Positions 47,283-57,198 of a DNA stretch of 64,000 bases are shown piece by piece. Under the pieces are notes generated by a model. That model saw only the letters and a program-made list of their open reading frames with translations. It ran no database searches and had not been told where the DNA came from. Origin of the DNA: Methanocaldococcus sp. FS406-22 (GTDB lineage Archaea; AGJL01; Methanococci; Methanococcales; Methanocaldococcaceae). Every line of letters starts with the position of its first letter. The first letter of the stretch is position 1. The DNA lies in assembly GCF_000025525.1 (NCBI RefSeq), contig NC_013887.1, positions 1,064,729-1,128,728 of the forward strand, given 5' to 3'. The position numbers and the translations under genes were made by a program.

Positions 47283-47735
47283 TCAGCCCAATTGGGAGTT
47301 TTCTCTAACTCTTTTAATTTTTCCTCTGATTTTTTCAACTTCTTCATCAACGTATTTTAGCAGTTCTAAGATATTTTCTGATGTTTGTATATCTTCAAGG
47401 GCTTTTTCTCTCTGTTTTTTAACAATATCTTCTAAAGTTTGTGGGCTTTGTCCAAGCATCCTTAATAATCTTTTTAGGATGTATTCTAATTCTAACACTC
47501 TCCCCATGTGGTAGTCAATTAGAATTTCTGCACTTTCTACTCCCCCTGCATGAAGCAACCTGTTTAGGGCTAAGTAATAAGCATGCTTCTCAAACTCTTC
47601 TTTTAAGTCCTCCACTAAAAATGATATATCTTCTACCAACCTTTTGTATTTCATTTCAAAATCTGGCTGAACTTGCATTTCTGGGATTTGAGCATACTCT
47701 TGCCTATTTCTTTTTAAGATGCTTAAAAATCCCAT
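47283..47735 (-). CDS. Coiled-coil protein at the end of the virion-like operon
   Basis: 150 aa, helical, with heptad repeats (YKRLVEDISFLVEDLKEEF). ATG 47735 follows GGAGGTGAG. Last gene of the long minus-strand run; likely cytoplasmic. Unrecognised. Confidence 0.65.
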   Translation of the reverse strand: MGFLSILKRNRQEYAQIPEMQVQPDFEMKYKRLVEDISFLVEDLKEEFEKHAYYLALNRLLHAGGVESAEILIDYHMGRVLELEYILKRLLRMLGQSPQTLEDIVKKQREKALEDIQTSENILELLKYVDEEVEKIRGKIKRVRENSQLG

Positions 47736-47736
47736 T

Positions 47737-48081
47737 TTACTCACCTCCAAGTTTTAATTTTATAAGTTCATCAAGTAATTCCAAATCTCTCCCAATTTCT
47801 CCAGCCAATAGCTTAATCCTGTCCTGATAAGTTATATTGTGTATTATCTCCAGCCGTTTTACAATCCTAATCATTATTTTCTTATAAAGAGTGTTAAAAT
47901 CTAAGATTGGCTGTTCATCTTCTGTAGGTTTTTTAGGGCTGGCAGTTTTATCTTCTGATTTGGTAGTGTTAGTTGGAGGGCTCTCTTCATCATCTTCAAA
48001 ATTTGGAAAATTGTCTTCATCCTCACTAACCATTGGAACATCTTCAAAACCTTCAAAATCTTCATTCTCGTTCATCATCAT
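47737..48081 (-). CDS. Acidic protein of unknown function
   Basis: About 114 aa. The N-terminal half is very acidic and disordered (EDEDNFPNFEDDEESP). The C-terminal half is a helix with possible dimer heptads (IVKRLEIIHNITYQDRIKLL). Start ATG 48081 after AGGTGGG. It overlaps the next upstream gene end. Confidence 0.65.
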   Translation of the reverse strand: MMMNENEDFEGFEDVPMVSEDEDNFPNFEDDEESPPTNTTKSEDKTASPKKPTEDEQPILDFNTLYKKIMIRIVKRLEIIHNITYQDRIKLLAGEIGRDLELLDELIKLKLGGE

Positions 48082-48853
48082 ACCCACCTAAGGATTTTAA
48101 AAACCTATCAAAAGAGAAACTCATGTCAAATCCTGCAAACTCTTTGGTTTTAGACGTCTTTTTCTTCTTATCACTCATTGTTTCTTTTCCAATGTATGCC
48201 CTCATTGTTGGGTTCAAATTAAGTGCAGAGTCGGTAACATTTGGAAGCTCATAGCCAATCTTTTCAAGTGCGTTCCTATACATTTCTGCCTCTTGTAGTG
48301 CAAGGAAGTATGCCATTCTTTCTTTTGGGTCTTCTCCCAGAGGTATGGCTATCTCAGTGTAACTATTGACTATGAAAAAACTGTGTGCGTATATGGTGAT
48401 TAGCTCTTCTGAAATGTCTATACAAGATTCTGGAACATGCACTGCCCTATATTGCTCTTTTTTACCAGTGATAATTGATTTTAGTGTGGTTATAAGCTCA
48501 TCAAGCCAGTCATAATATCTTTTCCTGTATAGAATGACATACATTTCATTTGGTTGGGGTATTATTGCAATAGGGTAACCGAAGATTTTTTCTCCCCTTC
48601 CAGAGTTCCAGATAATTGCTTTTTGATGGGCTTTATATGGAGCTAATGCATTTAGTGCAATACTCTCTTTTTCTTTCTCAATTTGCTTCTTTTTCAATAA
48701 TTTAATAGGATTTGACAATCTTTTTTTATCATGTGGATTACTCTCGGACTTAGTTTCAGTAGAAAGATTTTCTGGTTCTGTTTTAATTTCTTGAAGTAAA
48801 GATTGGTTTTGTGTAGTAGTATAGTTGGTCTTAAATTTTCCAAAGAGTCCCAT
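48062..48853 (-). CDS. Element protein of unknown function
   Basis: 263 aa beginning MGLFGKFKTNYTTT, with a Lys-rich linker (KLLKKKQIEKEKES) and a mixed alpha/beta core (YPIAIIPQPNEMYVILYRKRY). No membrane segment. It lies directly downstream of the HerA/FtsK-type ATPase and may be its partner. Confidence 0.65.
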   Translation of the reverse strand: MGLFGKFKTNYTTTQNQSLLQEIKTEPENLSTETKSESNPHDKKRLSNPIKLLKKKQIEKEKESIALNALAPYKAHQKAIIWNSGRGEKIFGYPIAIIPQPNEMYVILYRKRYYDWLDELITTLKSIITGKKEQYRAVHVPESCIDISEELITIYAHSFFIVNSYTEIAIPLGEDPKERMAYFLALQEAEMYRNALEKIGYELPNVTDSALNLNPTMRAYIGKETMSDKKKKTSKTKEFAGFDMSFSFDRFLKSLGGYDDERE

Positions 48854-48862
48854 TTCCTCCAC

Positions 48863-50206
48863 CTATAAGGATTGTGGATGCCTATAGGCAATTCTCTCAC
48901 AAAATTGTTTATCGTAAATAAAATAGCCACGGAATTTGTTTTTCTGCTTAATTTTTAGGTATTCGTCTATAGAGTTGCACTCTTCCATCATAATGTCATC
49001 AATGTCAAGGTTTGGAACCATGTTTGCCAGTAGCTTGGCATCATCTAACCTTACTATTTTTCCAACAATGGCCACATGCATGGCACCGTCAATCAATATT
49101 TTATCCAGCCCTGTCAAGAATTGGGTAGCTCCAAACAAGTTTATTCCCAGCGACCTCCCCTCTCTGTATATTTTAGTAATTGCTGCTTTACCGTGAGAGT
49201 TTGTTATGAAGTTTTGAATTTCATCAATGAAGAAAAAGACTGGGATTTTATACTTGAATGCTACTTTTATCGCCCAATCAACAATCATTTTAAAAATGAG
49301 GTTCTCTTCTTCATGTGTTAAATCAGAGTTCTGAGAAAAGTCTATAATATTGATTCTTTTGGGAGTTATGTGTTTGAAAAAGTTTTCATCTGGAGAAAAT
49401 AGCTTATCCTTTTTCAACCTGTCCATTGTTTCTTCTATCCTCATGTATGTCCTTGATGGGCTTTCTGGGTTTTTCTCATGTTTTAATGCAATTTCTAAAA
49501 CTTTATCAGGGTCTCTAATGCCTTCAATATCCCATATTCTTTTTAATCTTTCCCCATGTAGTGTTCCAGTTCCAACATTTGTTAGGTTTTCCAAAAATGC
49601 ATAGTTTATACTGCTGTATTTTATCTTTGCATCTACAACTTCAGTTTTCCAGCCGTTATCTGCTTTTATGTGGTTTAAAGGCCTTCTTGGCCTAAATACA
49701 AATCTGGTAACTGGGTATGCTTTGGGTTCTAATCCAAAGTATCCTAATATGGAATTGGCTCCAGACCATCTTGTGTATTTTCCTAAAACATTTGGCATTC
49801 CCATTGCAAAATCTCCAGGACTTCCATAAAAGTGAGGATATTTTTTCATTTGTTGGACATACCATTCGATATATTTCCATGTCTTTTCTCCGTATTTTTT
49901 CATGCATTCTGCTCTGGAATATTTTTGGGTTTCAATATAATAAATTTCTTTTATTTTTTCAGCTTTTGAAACGTCAATTTTTCTTTCAAAAACAAAGATT
50001 AGTGGATAAATTCCCTTCTCAGTGTATGCTGTCCATATTGCCTCTACCATTCCTCTCATAACAGTTGTTTTTCCAAATCCCGAACCTCCAATGAATAATG
50101 TATGGTTTGCTTCTTCTGTTTTTAGTGGAAGGGTTCTTATTGTTCTATCCCCATATTTTCTCCAGCCTAATGCCCTACCTCTGCCAAGATATATTTGCAC
50201 TTCCAT
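48863..50206 (-). CDS. HerA/FtsK-type ATPase of the element
   Basis: 447 aa. Walker A FIGGSGFGKTTVMRGMVEA near residue 41, Walker B VFFFIDEIQNF near 327, then a HerA-like run (IYREGRSLGINLFGATQFLTGLD). It starts at ATG 50206. HerA/VirB4/packaging ATPases pump DNA or drive secretion. Position in a run of membrane proteins points to DNA packaging, vesicle loading or transfer. It is the only recognisable motor in the operon. Confidence 0.85.
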   Translation of the reverse strand: MEVQIYLGRGRALGWRKYGDRTIRTLPLKTEEANHTLFIGGSGFGKTTVMRGMVEAIWTAYTEKGIYPLIFVFERKIDVSKAEKIKEIYYIETQKYSRAECMKKYGEKTWKYIEWYVQQMKKYPHFYGSPGDFAMGMPNVLGKYTRWSGANSILGYFGLEPKAYPVTRFVFRPRRPLNHIKADNGWKTEVVDAKIKYSSINYAFLENLTNVGTGTLHGERLKRIWDIEGIRDPDKVLEIALKHEKNPESPSRTYMRIEETMDRLKKDKLFSPDENFFKHITPKRINIIDFSQNSDLTHEEENLIFKMIVDWAIKVAFKYKIPVFFFIDEIQNFITNSHGKAAITKIYREGRSLGINLFGATQFLTGLDKILIDGAMHVAIVGKIVRLDDAKLLANMVPNLDIDDIMMEECNSIDEYLKIKQKNKFRGYFIYDKQFCERIAYRHPQSL

Positions 50207-50349
50207 AAGCATCCCTATTTAATAGTTGAAAAATAGTATTTCTGTTTATATTGCATATTTTCAAAAAATAGAAGTTTTCAGTTGAAATTGTGAATAAAAA
50301 AATATATAGCACCGTGTAGTAGTTGAAGAAAAAAGCAATTAAAAATCCT

Positions 50350-50964
50350 TCATAATGGGCATTCGTGCCTCTTTATGTATCTTCTTAAAATCAGCCCTAA
50401 TGCACATACTCCCACCACAGCAATCCCTAATGCTGTAAAAGTAGCATTCCATCTTTTATTCTCAGCTTTTTCCTTCTCTATGGCTTCTTGAAGTGTTGAA
50501 TTTGAAGATTTTTCAATTAAATCAGTTATCAAATCTTTATACTGTTTATTTTGTTCTTTTAATAGCTCATTTTCAGCTTTTAACATTGTTATTTCACTTT
50601 TCAACTTGCTAATGTTCTTCTGCAATTCAATATTCTTTTTCTTATAAGTTATCAACTCTGCAAGCTGCTGATTCTTATGATTCAATTCTTCTTGCAATCT
50701 TGTTATGTTTCTTTGTAACTCTGCTATTAGGGCTTGATAAGCAGCAATCATGTTAGCATCATAAACTATCACTGTCTGATTTCCTTCCACTTCAACTACA
50801 TGCTTAATAACTATTGTAATATTGTCTGGAAGTGTGGTATCGTTTGTTTCATTAATGTAGAATGTTTTTGTTTCCCCCGTTTCTGGATTTACAAGTGTTA
50901 TTGTCTTTGCTATTGCTGGAGTTATTAATATTAATAATATTGTAAGTATAGGCAACTTTTTCAT
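50350..50964 (-). CDS. Secreted coiled-coil protein with C-terminal membrane anchor
   Basis: 204 aa. Signal peptide (LTILLILITPAIA), short ectodomain, a coiled coil of about 80 residues (ELQRNITRLQEELNHK; LQKNISKLKSEITML) and a C-terminal helix. This looks like a surface stalk. Confidence 0.75.
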   Translation of the reverse strand: MKKLPILTILLILITPAIAKTITLVNPETGETKTFYINETNDTTLPDNITIVIKHVVEVEGNQTVIVYDANMIAAYQALIAELQRNITRLQEELNHKNQQLAELITYKKKNIELQKNISKLKSEITMLKAENELLKEQNKQYKDLITDLIEKSSNSTLQEAIEKEKAENKRWNATFTALGIAVVGVCALGLILRRYIKRHECPL

Positions 50965-51426
50965 CTAACCACCAAATAGGCCTCTCATTTTTACATAGCC
51001 AGTAGCCCTATCTACAAGAATATAACCCATCCAATCCCCTTTTGAGCTTCCTTTTCCAAAATAGAGTTTAAACATCCAATAATATTGCCCGTTTTCTTCA
51101 TATTCAGATAAATCTTTAGCATCAATGTTTAGATGATAATTATACTTTGAAAGCCCATACTCTTCTTCTTTCTTTTTTAGGAATTCTTTTGCTAAGTTGT
51201 ATGCTTGAATTCCACCAATTGGATACTTTTTTGGTGGTGTTGATAGGACCACAAAAGAGCCATCACTATACCTTATAGTGTTATTTATAATCACATAACC
51301 ATGCTCTGGATATCCAAACTCAAGTAATTTTTCTCTAATAACGTCTTCATCTGATTTTTGAATGCTTAAAATAGCAAAAGATATTAAAAAGACAGTTAAA
51401 AAAGAGAAAAATAGAATTCTCTTCAT
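50965..51426 (-). CDS. Secreted protein of unknown function
   Basis: 153 aa. N-terminal signal or anchor helix (ILFFSFLTVFLISFAIL). The body resembles PepSY-like folds only loosely (YYWMFKLYFGKG, GYILVDRATGYV). Its stop directly abuts the next gene. Confidence 0.65.
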   Translation of the reverse strand: MKRILFFSFLTVFLISFAILSIQKSDEDVIREKLLEFGYPEHGYVIINNTIRYSDGSFVVLSTPPKKYPIGGIQAYNLAKEFLKKKEEEYGLSKYNYHLNIDAKDLSEYEENGQYYWMFKLYFGKGSSKGDWMGYILVDRATGYVKMRGLFGG

Positions 51427-51430
51427 AATC

Positions 51431-51937
51431 TCACGTGGTTATGTTATAAGCTCCTTCTGCTGGTAGTCTATAAGCAGTTCCATTATACATTATATCTATG
51501 TAGTAATATACAGTGGCATTTTGTGTAATATTTGAGATTTCAACAACTGTTGGCAATGTAACATTTGCTAAGCTTGCAGCTTCAGTGAAGTTAATAGCAT
51601 CAAATGAAACAAATGCAGTTATTGAATCTGCAGTAATGTTCTCCTTTGAAGCAGATACTGAAATCAATACAACACTATTATTAGCATCATAAACAGCACT
51701 TGCATCAAATGAGATTGTTGAGTTATCTGTTATATTCTCAGTTTGGTTTATTGGAGCTGTCTCATTTATTGTAGTATTTATTACATCTGTTGAGTTTGTT
51801 GAGGCATTTTCAGTGTGATTTTTCAAGAAGTCAAGCAAGAATCCAGCTCCCCCATCACTACTATGGCTCATATAAAAAGCTCCTATTATTGTTAGAATAA
51901 AAGCAATTATCAGCCCTATTGTGATATTTCTTTCCAT
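51431..51937 (-). CDS. Secreted glycoprotein-like protein rich in N-glycosylation sites
   Basis: 168 aa. N-terminal anchor (ITIGLIIAFILTIIGAFYM), then a Ser/Thr/Asn-rich body with many N-x-S/T sites (NHTENASTNST, NQTENITDNST). Archaeal surface proteins are glycosylated at such sites. Overlaps the end of the basic gene upstream by 21 bp. Confidence 0.7.
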   Translation of the reverse strand: MERNITIGLIIAFILTIIGAFYMSHSSDGGAGFLLDFLKNHTENASTNSTDVINTTINETAPINQTENITDNSTISFDASAVYDANNSVVLISVSASKENITADSITAFVSFDAINFTEAASLANVTLPTVVEISNITQNATVYYYIDIMYNGTAYRLPAEGAYNITT

Positions 51938-52090
51938 GCTATCCCTCTGTTATCTTTTTTTCTTTTTCTTAGATGATTCTCTTTTCTTTAGTAAATCTTT
52001 CCTATCTGCTTCAATAATCCTCCCTCTCTTATCGATATAATAGAATTTTCCTTTTTCACGTTTGATTTTTCCTACAACCTTTTTTGCCAT
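51917..52090 (-). CDS. Small Lys/Arg-rich basic protein
   Basis: 57 aa, MAKKVVGKIKREKGKFYYID, with a Lys-rich cluster near the end. It may bind nucleic acid inside a particle. It sits within the membrane-protein operon, which is unusual for a basic protein unless it packs DNA. Confidence 0.6.
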
Positions 52091-52092
52091 TT

Positions 52093-52326
52093 TTATCTAC
52101 CTCCAATAGCTTTTAAAATCTCTAAAATGTCTATTTTTGAGATTATATTTTCAAAAACACTTTTGAGATTGTCAATATCTAAGATTCCAAAATAAGAAAG
52201 CCCTAAAACAATCAAAATAGCTATTATAATGTATTTCAAACTTCTCAAAATGAAAACTATTCCCAGAATAAGTAAAATCTCAAACCAATGAGCTTTTAAC
52301 AATTCTATTATCACATTAACATCCAT
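52093..52326 (-). CDS. Small membrane protein
   Basis: 77 aa starting MDVNVIIELLK. Two membrane helices (WFEILLILGIVFILR; IIIAILIVLGLSYF) and an amphipathic tail. ATG 52326 follows GGTGGGTGAA. Confidence 0.65.
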   Translation of the reverse strand: MDVNVIIELLKAHWFEILLILGIVFILRSLKYIIIAILIVLGLSYFGILDIDNLKSVFENIISKIDILEILKAIGGR

Positions 52327-52336
52327 TTCACCCACC

Positions 52337-52666
52337 TTAATCATCACCTTTAGCAAGATAACCAATTATAACCCCGACACTAATCCCCAAAACAATTTTT
52401 GAGATTTCTAAAACAATTTTCCCAATGTCTTGAGTATAATACAACATTATTAGAATGCAAATTACAATTGCAGCAAGAGCATCTCCCAAACCCCACTTAT
52501 CTTCGGCTATTTTCCAAACACATAGTAAAAAAATAAGTGTAGGAACTGCCCATGCTAAAACATCGTTATTAATGTCTAAAATATGCCCAATTTGTTCTAT
52601 TTGATTCCTATATGCAAAACAAAGCAAAAAAGTCAGTATCGAAGCTATTATTTGCTGTATCACCAC
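52337..52666 (-). CDS. Small polytopic membrane protein
   Basis: 109 aa with about four membrane helices. Begins MVIQQIIASILTFLLCF. It may form the envelope or pore of a particle. No family is recognised. Confidence 0.65.
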   Translation of the reverse strand: MVIQQIIASILTFLLCFAYRNQIEQIGHILDINNDVLAWAVPTLIFLLCVWKIAEDKWGLGDALAAIVICILIMLYYTQDIGKIVLEISKIVLGISVGVIIGYLAKGDD

Positions 52667-52676
52667 ACTATATCAC

Positions 52677-53219
52677 CTAAAATAGTGTTGTTCCAACTCC
52701 AGGCATTTCTGGAAGTCCAGGAATTGGTGGGAGTAGCATAATATACTGCCCACCAGTAGCAATTGTAGCACCAATCCAGAAAAACAATATCAATTCATCG
52801 TCTCCAGTTTCAGGAGCCAGTATGTAAATTGCATATAGTGCTGAGACGATAAGCACTCCTGGAGAGAGTGTTCCTAACGAAAGTGTAAATGTTCCAGTTA
52901 AAGCCCAAAGTATTCCTAAAAATGCCAAAAATGCCATTAGTAAAGCTAAACCAACTTGTTTGTATGAATTATCAATATCTTCAACCGTTCCTATCCTAAT
53001 ATACATTTTTGCATAGACATCTTTCATATCAACAAACTTATCAATGAGTTCTATTAAAATAACAATCACTAACGGAGTTTTAGCTATTGTCGTTACTATA
53101 TCGTTCATAGTTACTGAAACCGTCGAAGAATACCAGAACACCGCCCCTAACGCAACACTAACAGCTATAGTTTTTAATATCCAAACTTTGTAGTTAGTTT
53201 GGAAAATATTCCTTGCCAT
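52677..53219 (-). CDS. Polytopic membrane protein
   Basis: 180 aa, four to five helices, starts MARNIFQTNYK at ATG 53219 after GGAGGTGG. Compares in layout with four-helix matrix or envelope proteins of pleomorphic archaeal viruses, but this is by topology only. Confidence 0.65.
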   Translation of the reverse strand: MARNIFQTNYKVWILKTIAVSVALGAVFWYSSTVSVTMNDIVTTIAKTPLVIVILIELIDKFVDMKDVYAKMYIRIGTVEDIDNSYKQVGLALLMAFLAFLGILWALTGTFTLSLGTLSPGVLIVSALYAIYILAPETGDDELILFFWIGATIATGGQYIMLLPPIPGLPEMPGVGTTLF

Positions 53220-53274
53220 AAAATCCACCTCCAAAAGTAGTTATTTCTAAAAAAAGAATTAAGAAAAAAGAGCA

Positions 53275-55398
53275 TTAGAGTATTTTAAGCACAATTATTG
53301 CCCCTCCAACAACCAAAATAACCACTATAAGAATTATTGCCCAATCTGGAATCCAGTCAATTCCTAAGCCGCTCTTAAACTGAGACCACCATTCTCCAAG
53401 TGTTGAACCTAAACTGAAAAACATACTTGGTTCATATTGCTTTGTATCATCAATAATCTTCTCTGCATTATTTACATCAGCCTCTGCTTGGTCATGCTGT
53501 CCATAGAACTCTTTTTGTGCAGCATCATAGTAGTAATCTCCAGCCATTTCGTAGTTTTTACTAACTTTATAGTCCCTCGCTACTGTGCTTGCATCATTTG
53601 AAGCCATCATGTCTTCTAAGTAGCCTATTGCCTTATCATAGCATTCTACAGCTTTCTTAGCATATTCCTGAGCTTTTGGATTACTTGAATATCTCTCTAC
53701 AAGGTGTTCTGCAGAATATTTTTTCTGCTTTAATGCTGAAATTGCACTTTCTGCAATGTTCTTAAGCGATTGTGCTTCACTTTCAGTTATTTTTCCATCA
53801 TCAATAATTGATGCTATTTCTTCTGTTTGCTTATCACCTAAAACGACCTCTGTATTATCTAAAACACTAATTTTTGGTTTTACAATAATCCAAATTGGAA
53901 TTTCATTTACATTTCCACAGTCATTATGTGGTTTTAAAACTGCATACACTACAAAATAAGTGCTATACCCAACAGTATTATTGTCATGTTTATATGTCAG
54001 AGTTGATGCTACTGTTGAAATGTAATCTCCCATATTTCCAAAACTTCCAGGAATCTGGTCTGCTATTACCCAAGTTCCATCAGCAAATTCTCTAAAAACT
54101 ACCATTTTGTAGTCATCAATGATGCTGACATTAATTGGCTTCATATTGTCTCTATTTGCAATTACGACGAACTTATAATCTGCTGTTGAATCAAACAAAT
54201 GCACTGGAGTAGCCCAACATCTTGCAACAATTAGAGAAGTCGCACCATTAGCATACATCCCATAAGCAGTAAATTCCCTAACATCTCCAAATCTTGCAGG
54301 TAAAGAACCTTCAGTACCCCCGATGAAATACTTACCATTTTGAAGATGATTGTATGCTGATAAAGATGATGCTTTTACATTTAGTTCTACATTTTTAACA
54401 AATTCTGGAGTGTAAAATAATCCTTCACCAGTCTCTGGGTCTGTTTCATGAAATTCTCCAACTGGTGTCCCTTGTGCAGTATATACATGTGTCCCATCAA
54501 TCCTGTAGCCTCTCTCTTTTAAGTCTCTCCATGTAGTATATTCACTTTCCCATCTCCAAACTTCTCTATAACCTTGAACTTCAACTACAACTTCAAACTT
54601 AGAAATGTTTGCATTCAATAATTCCTCTGCTGTTTTATAATCTGCAGTTCCTTGAACAATGTTCTTTGCCTTACCAACATATTTGTCTGGTGCTTTTAAA
54701 GTAAAGTTAAAATCCCAATCCTCCCCAAGTGCGTCTGGATACCACCAACTTTTTGGCCTTAAAACTAAATCCCCCGTCCAAACGTCCTCATACCACTTTC
54801 TTCCACTGTCATCCACAACATACGCCTTAACTGATGTTATATGGACACAATTTTGAGGAGGTTCTTTACTTGATGGAGCGTGAATATGTACTTGTAATGG
54901 AAATGGGCTAAACCCGTATATCTTCTCCGGTCCTTTTATAGTAATCCTTATATCGGCAAGAGCTCCCTCTGTTTTAAAATCATAAGTTGTAAGTGAGGAA
55001 CTCAGTTGCTGTCTCAGCTGGAAAAGGTCTTTAGCTGCTTCTGATTCTGAATATGCTTGTAGATTTGCCAATTTATTTTTGACATCCGTATCGTTGATTA
55101 ACTCATCTTTTGTTGGTGTTTTTGCACCAGTATTAACAGCTGTAGGGGTGTCATACTTTCCAGTTACTTTTCTATAAATTAAATCACACAACCCCCCGAT
55201 TGCTATTGCTCCACCAATTGCTACCAAGTCAAGCCCACCAGTTGCAACAGTAGCGGCTACAAGAGCTACAGCTGCTGCACCACTTGCAACCCCTGCATCA
55301 TCCCAACCAATTTCATGCCCAAAAATCTCAAAAGCATTAACAGGAGCTAAAAGATACATTATAATTATAAAAACTGATAAAATCCTCTCAAACTTCAT
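53275..55398 (-). CDS. Large spike-like surface protein
   Basis: 707 aa. Signal peptide (IIIMYLLAPVNA), then an Ala/Gly-rich hydrophobic stretch (about residues 37-72, GAAAVALVAATVATGG), a long ectodomain with no known repeat, a helical, charged region (about 530-660) and a final membrane helix (WAIILIVVILVVGGAIIVL). Layout fits a viral spike or fusion protein with a buried hydrophobic peptide. Start ATG 55398 is preferred over GTG 55407. Confidence 0.75.
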   Translation of the reverse strand: MKFERILSVFIIIMYLLAPVNAFEIFGHEIGWDDAGVASGAAAVALVAATVATGGLDLVAIGGAIAIGGLCDLIYRKVTGKYDTPTAVNTGAKTPTKDELINDTDVKNKLANLQAYSESEAAKDLFQLRQQLSSSLTTYDFKTEGALADIRITIKGPEKIYGFSPFPLQVHIHAPSSKEPPQNCVHITSVKAYVVDDSGRKWYEDVWTGDLVLRPKSWWYPDALGEDWDFNFTLKAPDKYVGKAKNIVQGTADYKTAEELLNANISKFEVVVEVQGYREVWRWESEYTTWRDLKERGYRIDGTHVYTAQGTPVGEFHETDPETGEGLFYTPEFVKNVELNVKASSLSAYNHLQNGKYFIGGTEGSLPARFGDVREFTAYGMYANGATSLIVARCWATPVHLFDSTADYKFVVIANRDNMKPINVSIIDDYKMVVFREFADGTWVIADQIPGSFGNMGDYISTVASTLTYKHDNNTVGYSTYFVVYAVLKPHNDCGNVNEIPIWIIVKPKISVLDNTEVVLGDKQTEEIASIIDDGKITESEAQSLKNIAESAISALKQKKYSAEHLVERYSSNPKAQEYAKKAVECYDKAIGYLEDMMASNDASTVARDYKVSKNYEMAGDYYYDAAQKEFYGQHDQAEADVNNAEKIIDDTKQYEPSMFFSLGSTLGEWWSQFKSGLGIDWIPDWAIILIVVILVVGGAIIVLKIL

Positions 55399-55434
55399 TT
55401 TAATCACCTAAAAAAAGAGATTTTGAAAAAAAGA

Positions 55435-57192
55435 TTATTTTCTTCTCATTACAAATACAGCCCCAACTACTAAGAGAACTCCCACAATAGCTATTAGCCA
55501 CAATGGAATGCTACTATCTCCTCCTATTGGAATAAATGATGATTCTTTTATGTTTAATATTACATCATTTTGGAATATTGGCTCTGCTTCTCCTTTTTCA
55601 AACACCTCTACTGTTAATTCATAGTTATCATACGTTATATTCTCTGGCACTTTAAACTTCAATTCAACTATTTTTGTCTCTCCTGGTGCAATTGAGAATG
55701 CCTGTTTTGGAGTATTATTAACATCAAAGATTTCGCCAAGAACTTCTGCATTATAATACTTTACTTCACTTGTTGGATTCTGAATCTCTATTTTAATTGT
55801 TGCTACACTTCCCTTACTTGCATTGACTTCTGGAGTTAAGAGCTTAATTGGTTCTACAACATGCACTGGAACATAAGTTTTTACCTGCCCTCCTTTTGCC
55901 AAGATTTCTAAAACATAATCCCCACTTTGATTTATTGGAACTACAAAATCGTGGCTGTCATAGGCATCAAACCCTTGTGACTGACTCCAAACTTCAGTTC
56001 CATTTATGTCCTTTAAAGTGAGCAATACACTGTAATCCTCTCCACTTTGGTCAGTTATAGTCACTGTGTTATCTCCAATCTTCCATTGTGATGGTGTTTG
56101 CAGTAAAAATGGCAACTCCTTAACCTCATAAGTTATCTGCTCTTGGTTAGTGTATTGGTTCCCTTCAATGTCAGTTGCTGTTATAGTCACTGCAAATGAA
56201 TGCTCTCCCCAAGTTGCTGGTGTCTTAAACTGAATTTCAACATCCACAGGGCTATCTACTGTTCCCAGCACATAAGCACCATTACTTTCAGCTAAATAGC
56301 TGTTTTTGTAATATACTTTTACAACATCTACTCCTGAAATTTGCATTTGGGTTCCATAAGCTGTTCTAATTGGATATAAGGTTAATTTAACCTCCCCAAT
56401 GCTGTTTGGATATAAATCACTGGTAACGTTCTTTTCAACTCTGAATAAACTTGTTTTTGGTGCTAAATCAATGTGCAATGTTGTATCATTTTCTATTTGC
56501 AATTCAGTGCTGTAATCCCAAAAGTCTTCTTTAGTTATTTTAAGCTGATGTTCCCCTTTTTCAACTAATACTTTTGCATAACCCCCATTGTCTGTTGTTC
56601 CAGCCAAATTATTATCTATGTAGATATTTGCTTTTGGCTCGGTGTAGATGTGAAGAGAATACTCTGGAATAGTTTGCTCAACATCTATTTTTTTCAAATA
56701 TGTCGCAGAATACCAGCTACTATCAGCCCCAGCCTCTTTTTTAAGCACAACTGTTTTCACACTTGTCATACCATTCAACGTAATTGTCTTTACCTTGTCA
56801 GTTTTACCGTCAATGTACACATCTGCGACCCCATCATGAATATCAAATTGAACCCAGTGTGCTCCGCTATACCACGTCACACCCAAAGGTTTCCCGCCAT
56901 CCCAATGATTATTGTCCATATACAAATCTCCAAAAATGTCTTGTGTTAAAACAAATCTAATATACTTCATATCATCTTGCTTTAAATACAGTGCAAAAGC
57001 AAATTTTTTAGATGTTGTTTGGACATCAACTTTAATTTTTGTATGATTCGCATTTTCAAAGCCAATATTGACATTAGCAGGAACATCAAAACCAGCCGTT
57101 CCCAACCATGCAGTCCATGAATTTGATTCTGCATTAACAAAACATAATACAAAACCTGAAAGCAATAGCAATAAAAGCATAATCTTCCTCAT
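55435..57192 (-). CDS. Surface protein with PEGA and Ig/CARDB-like domains
   Basis: 585 aa. Signal peptide (LLLLSGFVLCFVNA), a jelly-roll-like N-terminal domain (about 25-175), a PEGA domain (IYTEPKANIYIDNN; HQLKITKEDFWDY), several beta-sandwich parts including a CARDB-like end (APGETKIVELKFKVPENITY), then a membrane anchor and RRK. Probably binds carbohydrate or another cell surface. Confidence 0.8.
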   Translation of the reverse strand: MRKIMLLLLLLSGFVLCFVNAESNSWTAWLGTAGFDVPANVNIGFENANHTKIKVDVQTTSKKFAFALYLKQDDMKYIRFVLTQDIFGDLYMDNNHWDGGKPLGVTWYSGAHWVQFDIHDGVADVYIDGKTDKVKTITLNGMTSVKTVVLKKEAGADSSWYSATYLKKIDVEQTIPEYSLHIYTEPKANIYIDNNLAGTTDNGGYAKVLVEKGEHQLKITKEDFWDYSTELQIENDTTLHIDLAPKTSLFRVEKNVTSDLYPNSIGEVKLTLYPIRTAYGTQMQISGVDVVKVYYKNSYLAESNGAYVLGTVDSPVDVEIQFKTPATWGEHSFAVTITATDIEGNQYTNQEQITYEVKELPFLLQTPSQWKIGDNTVTITDQSGEDYSVLLTLKDINGTEVWSQSQGFDAYDSHDFVVPINQSGDYVLEILAKGGQVKTYVPVHVVEPIKLLTPEVNASKGSVATIKIEIQNPTSEVKYYNAEVLGEIFDVNNTPKQAFSIAPGETKIVELKFKVPENITYDNYELTVEVFEKGEAEPIFQNDVILNIKESSFIPIGGDSSIPLWLIAIVGVLLVVGAVFVMRRK

Positions 57193-57198
57193 TTTGAA

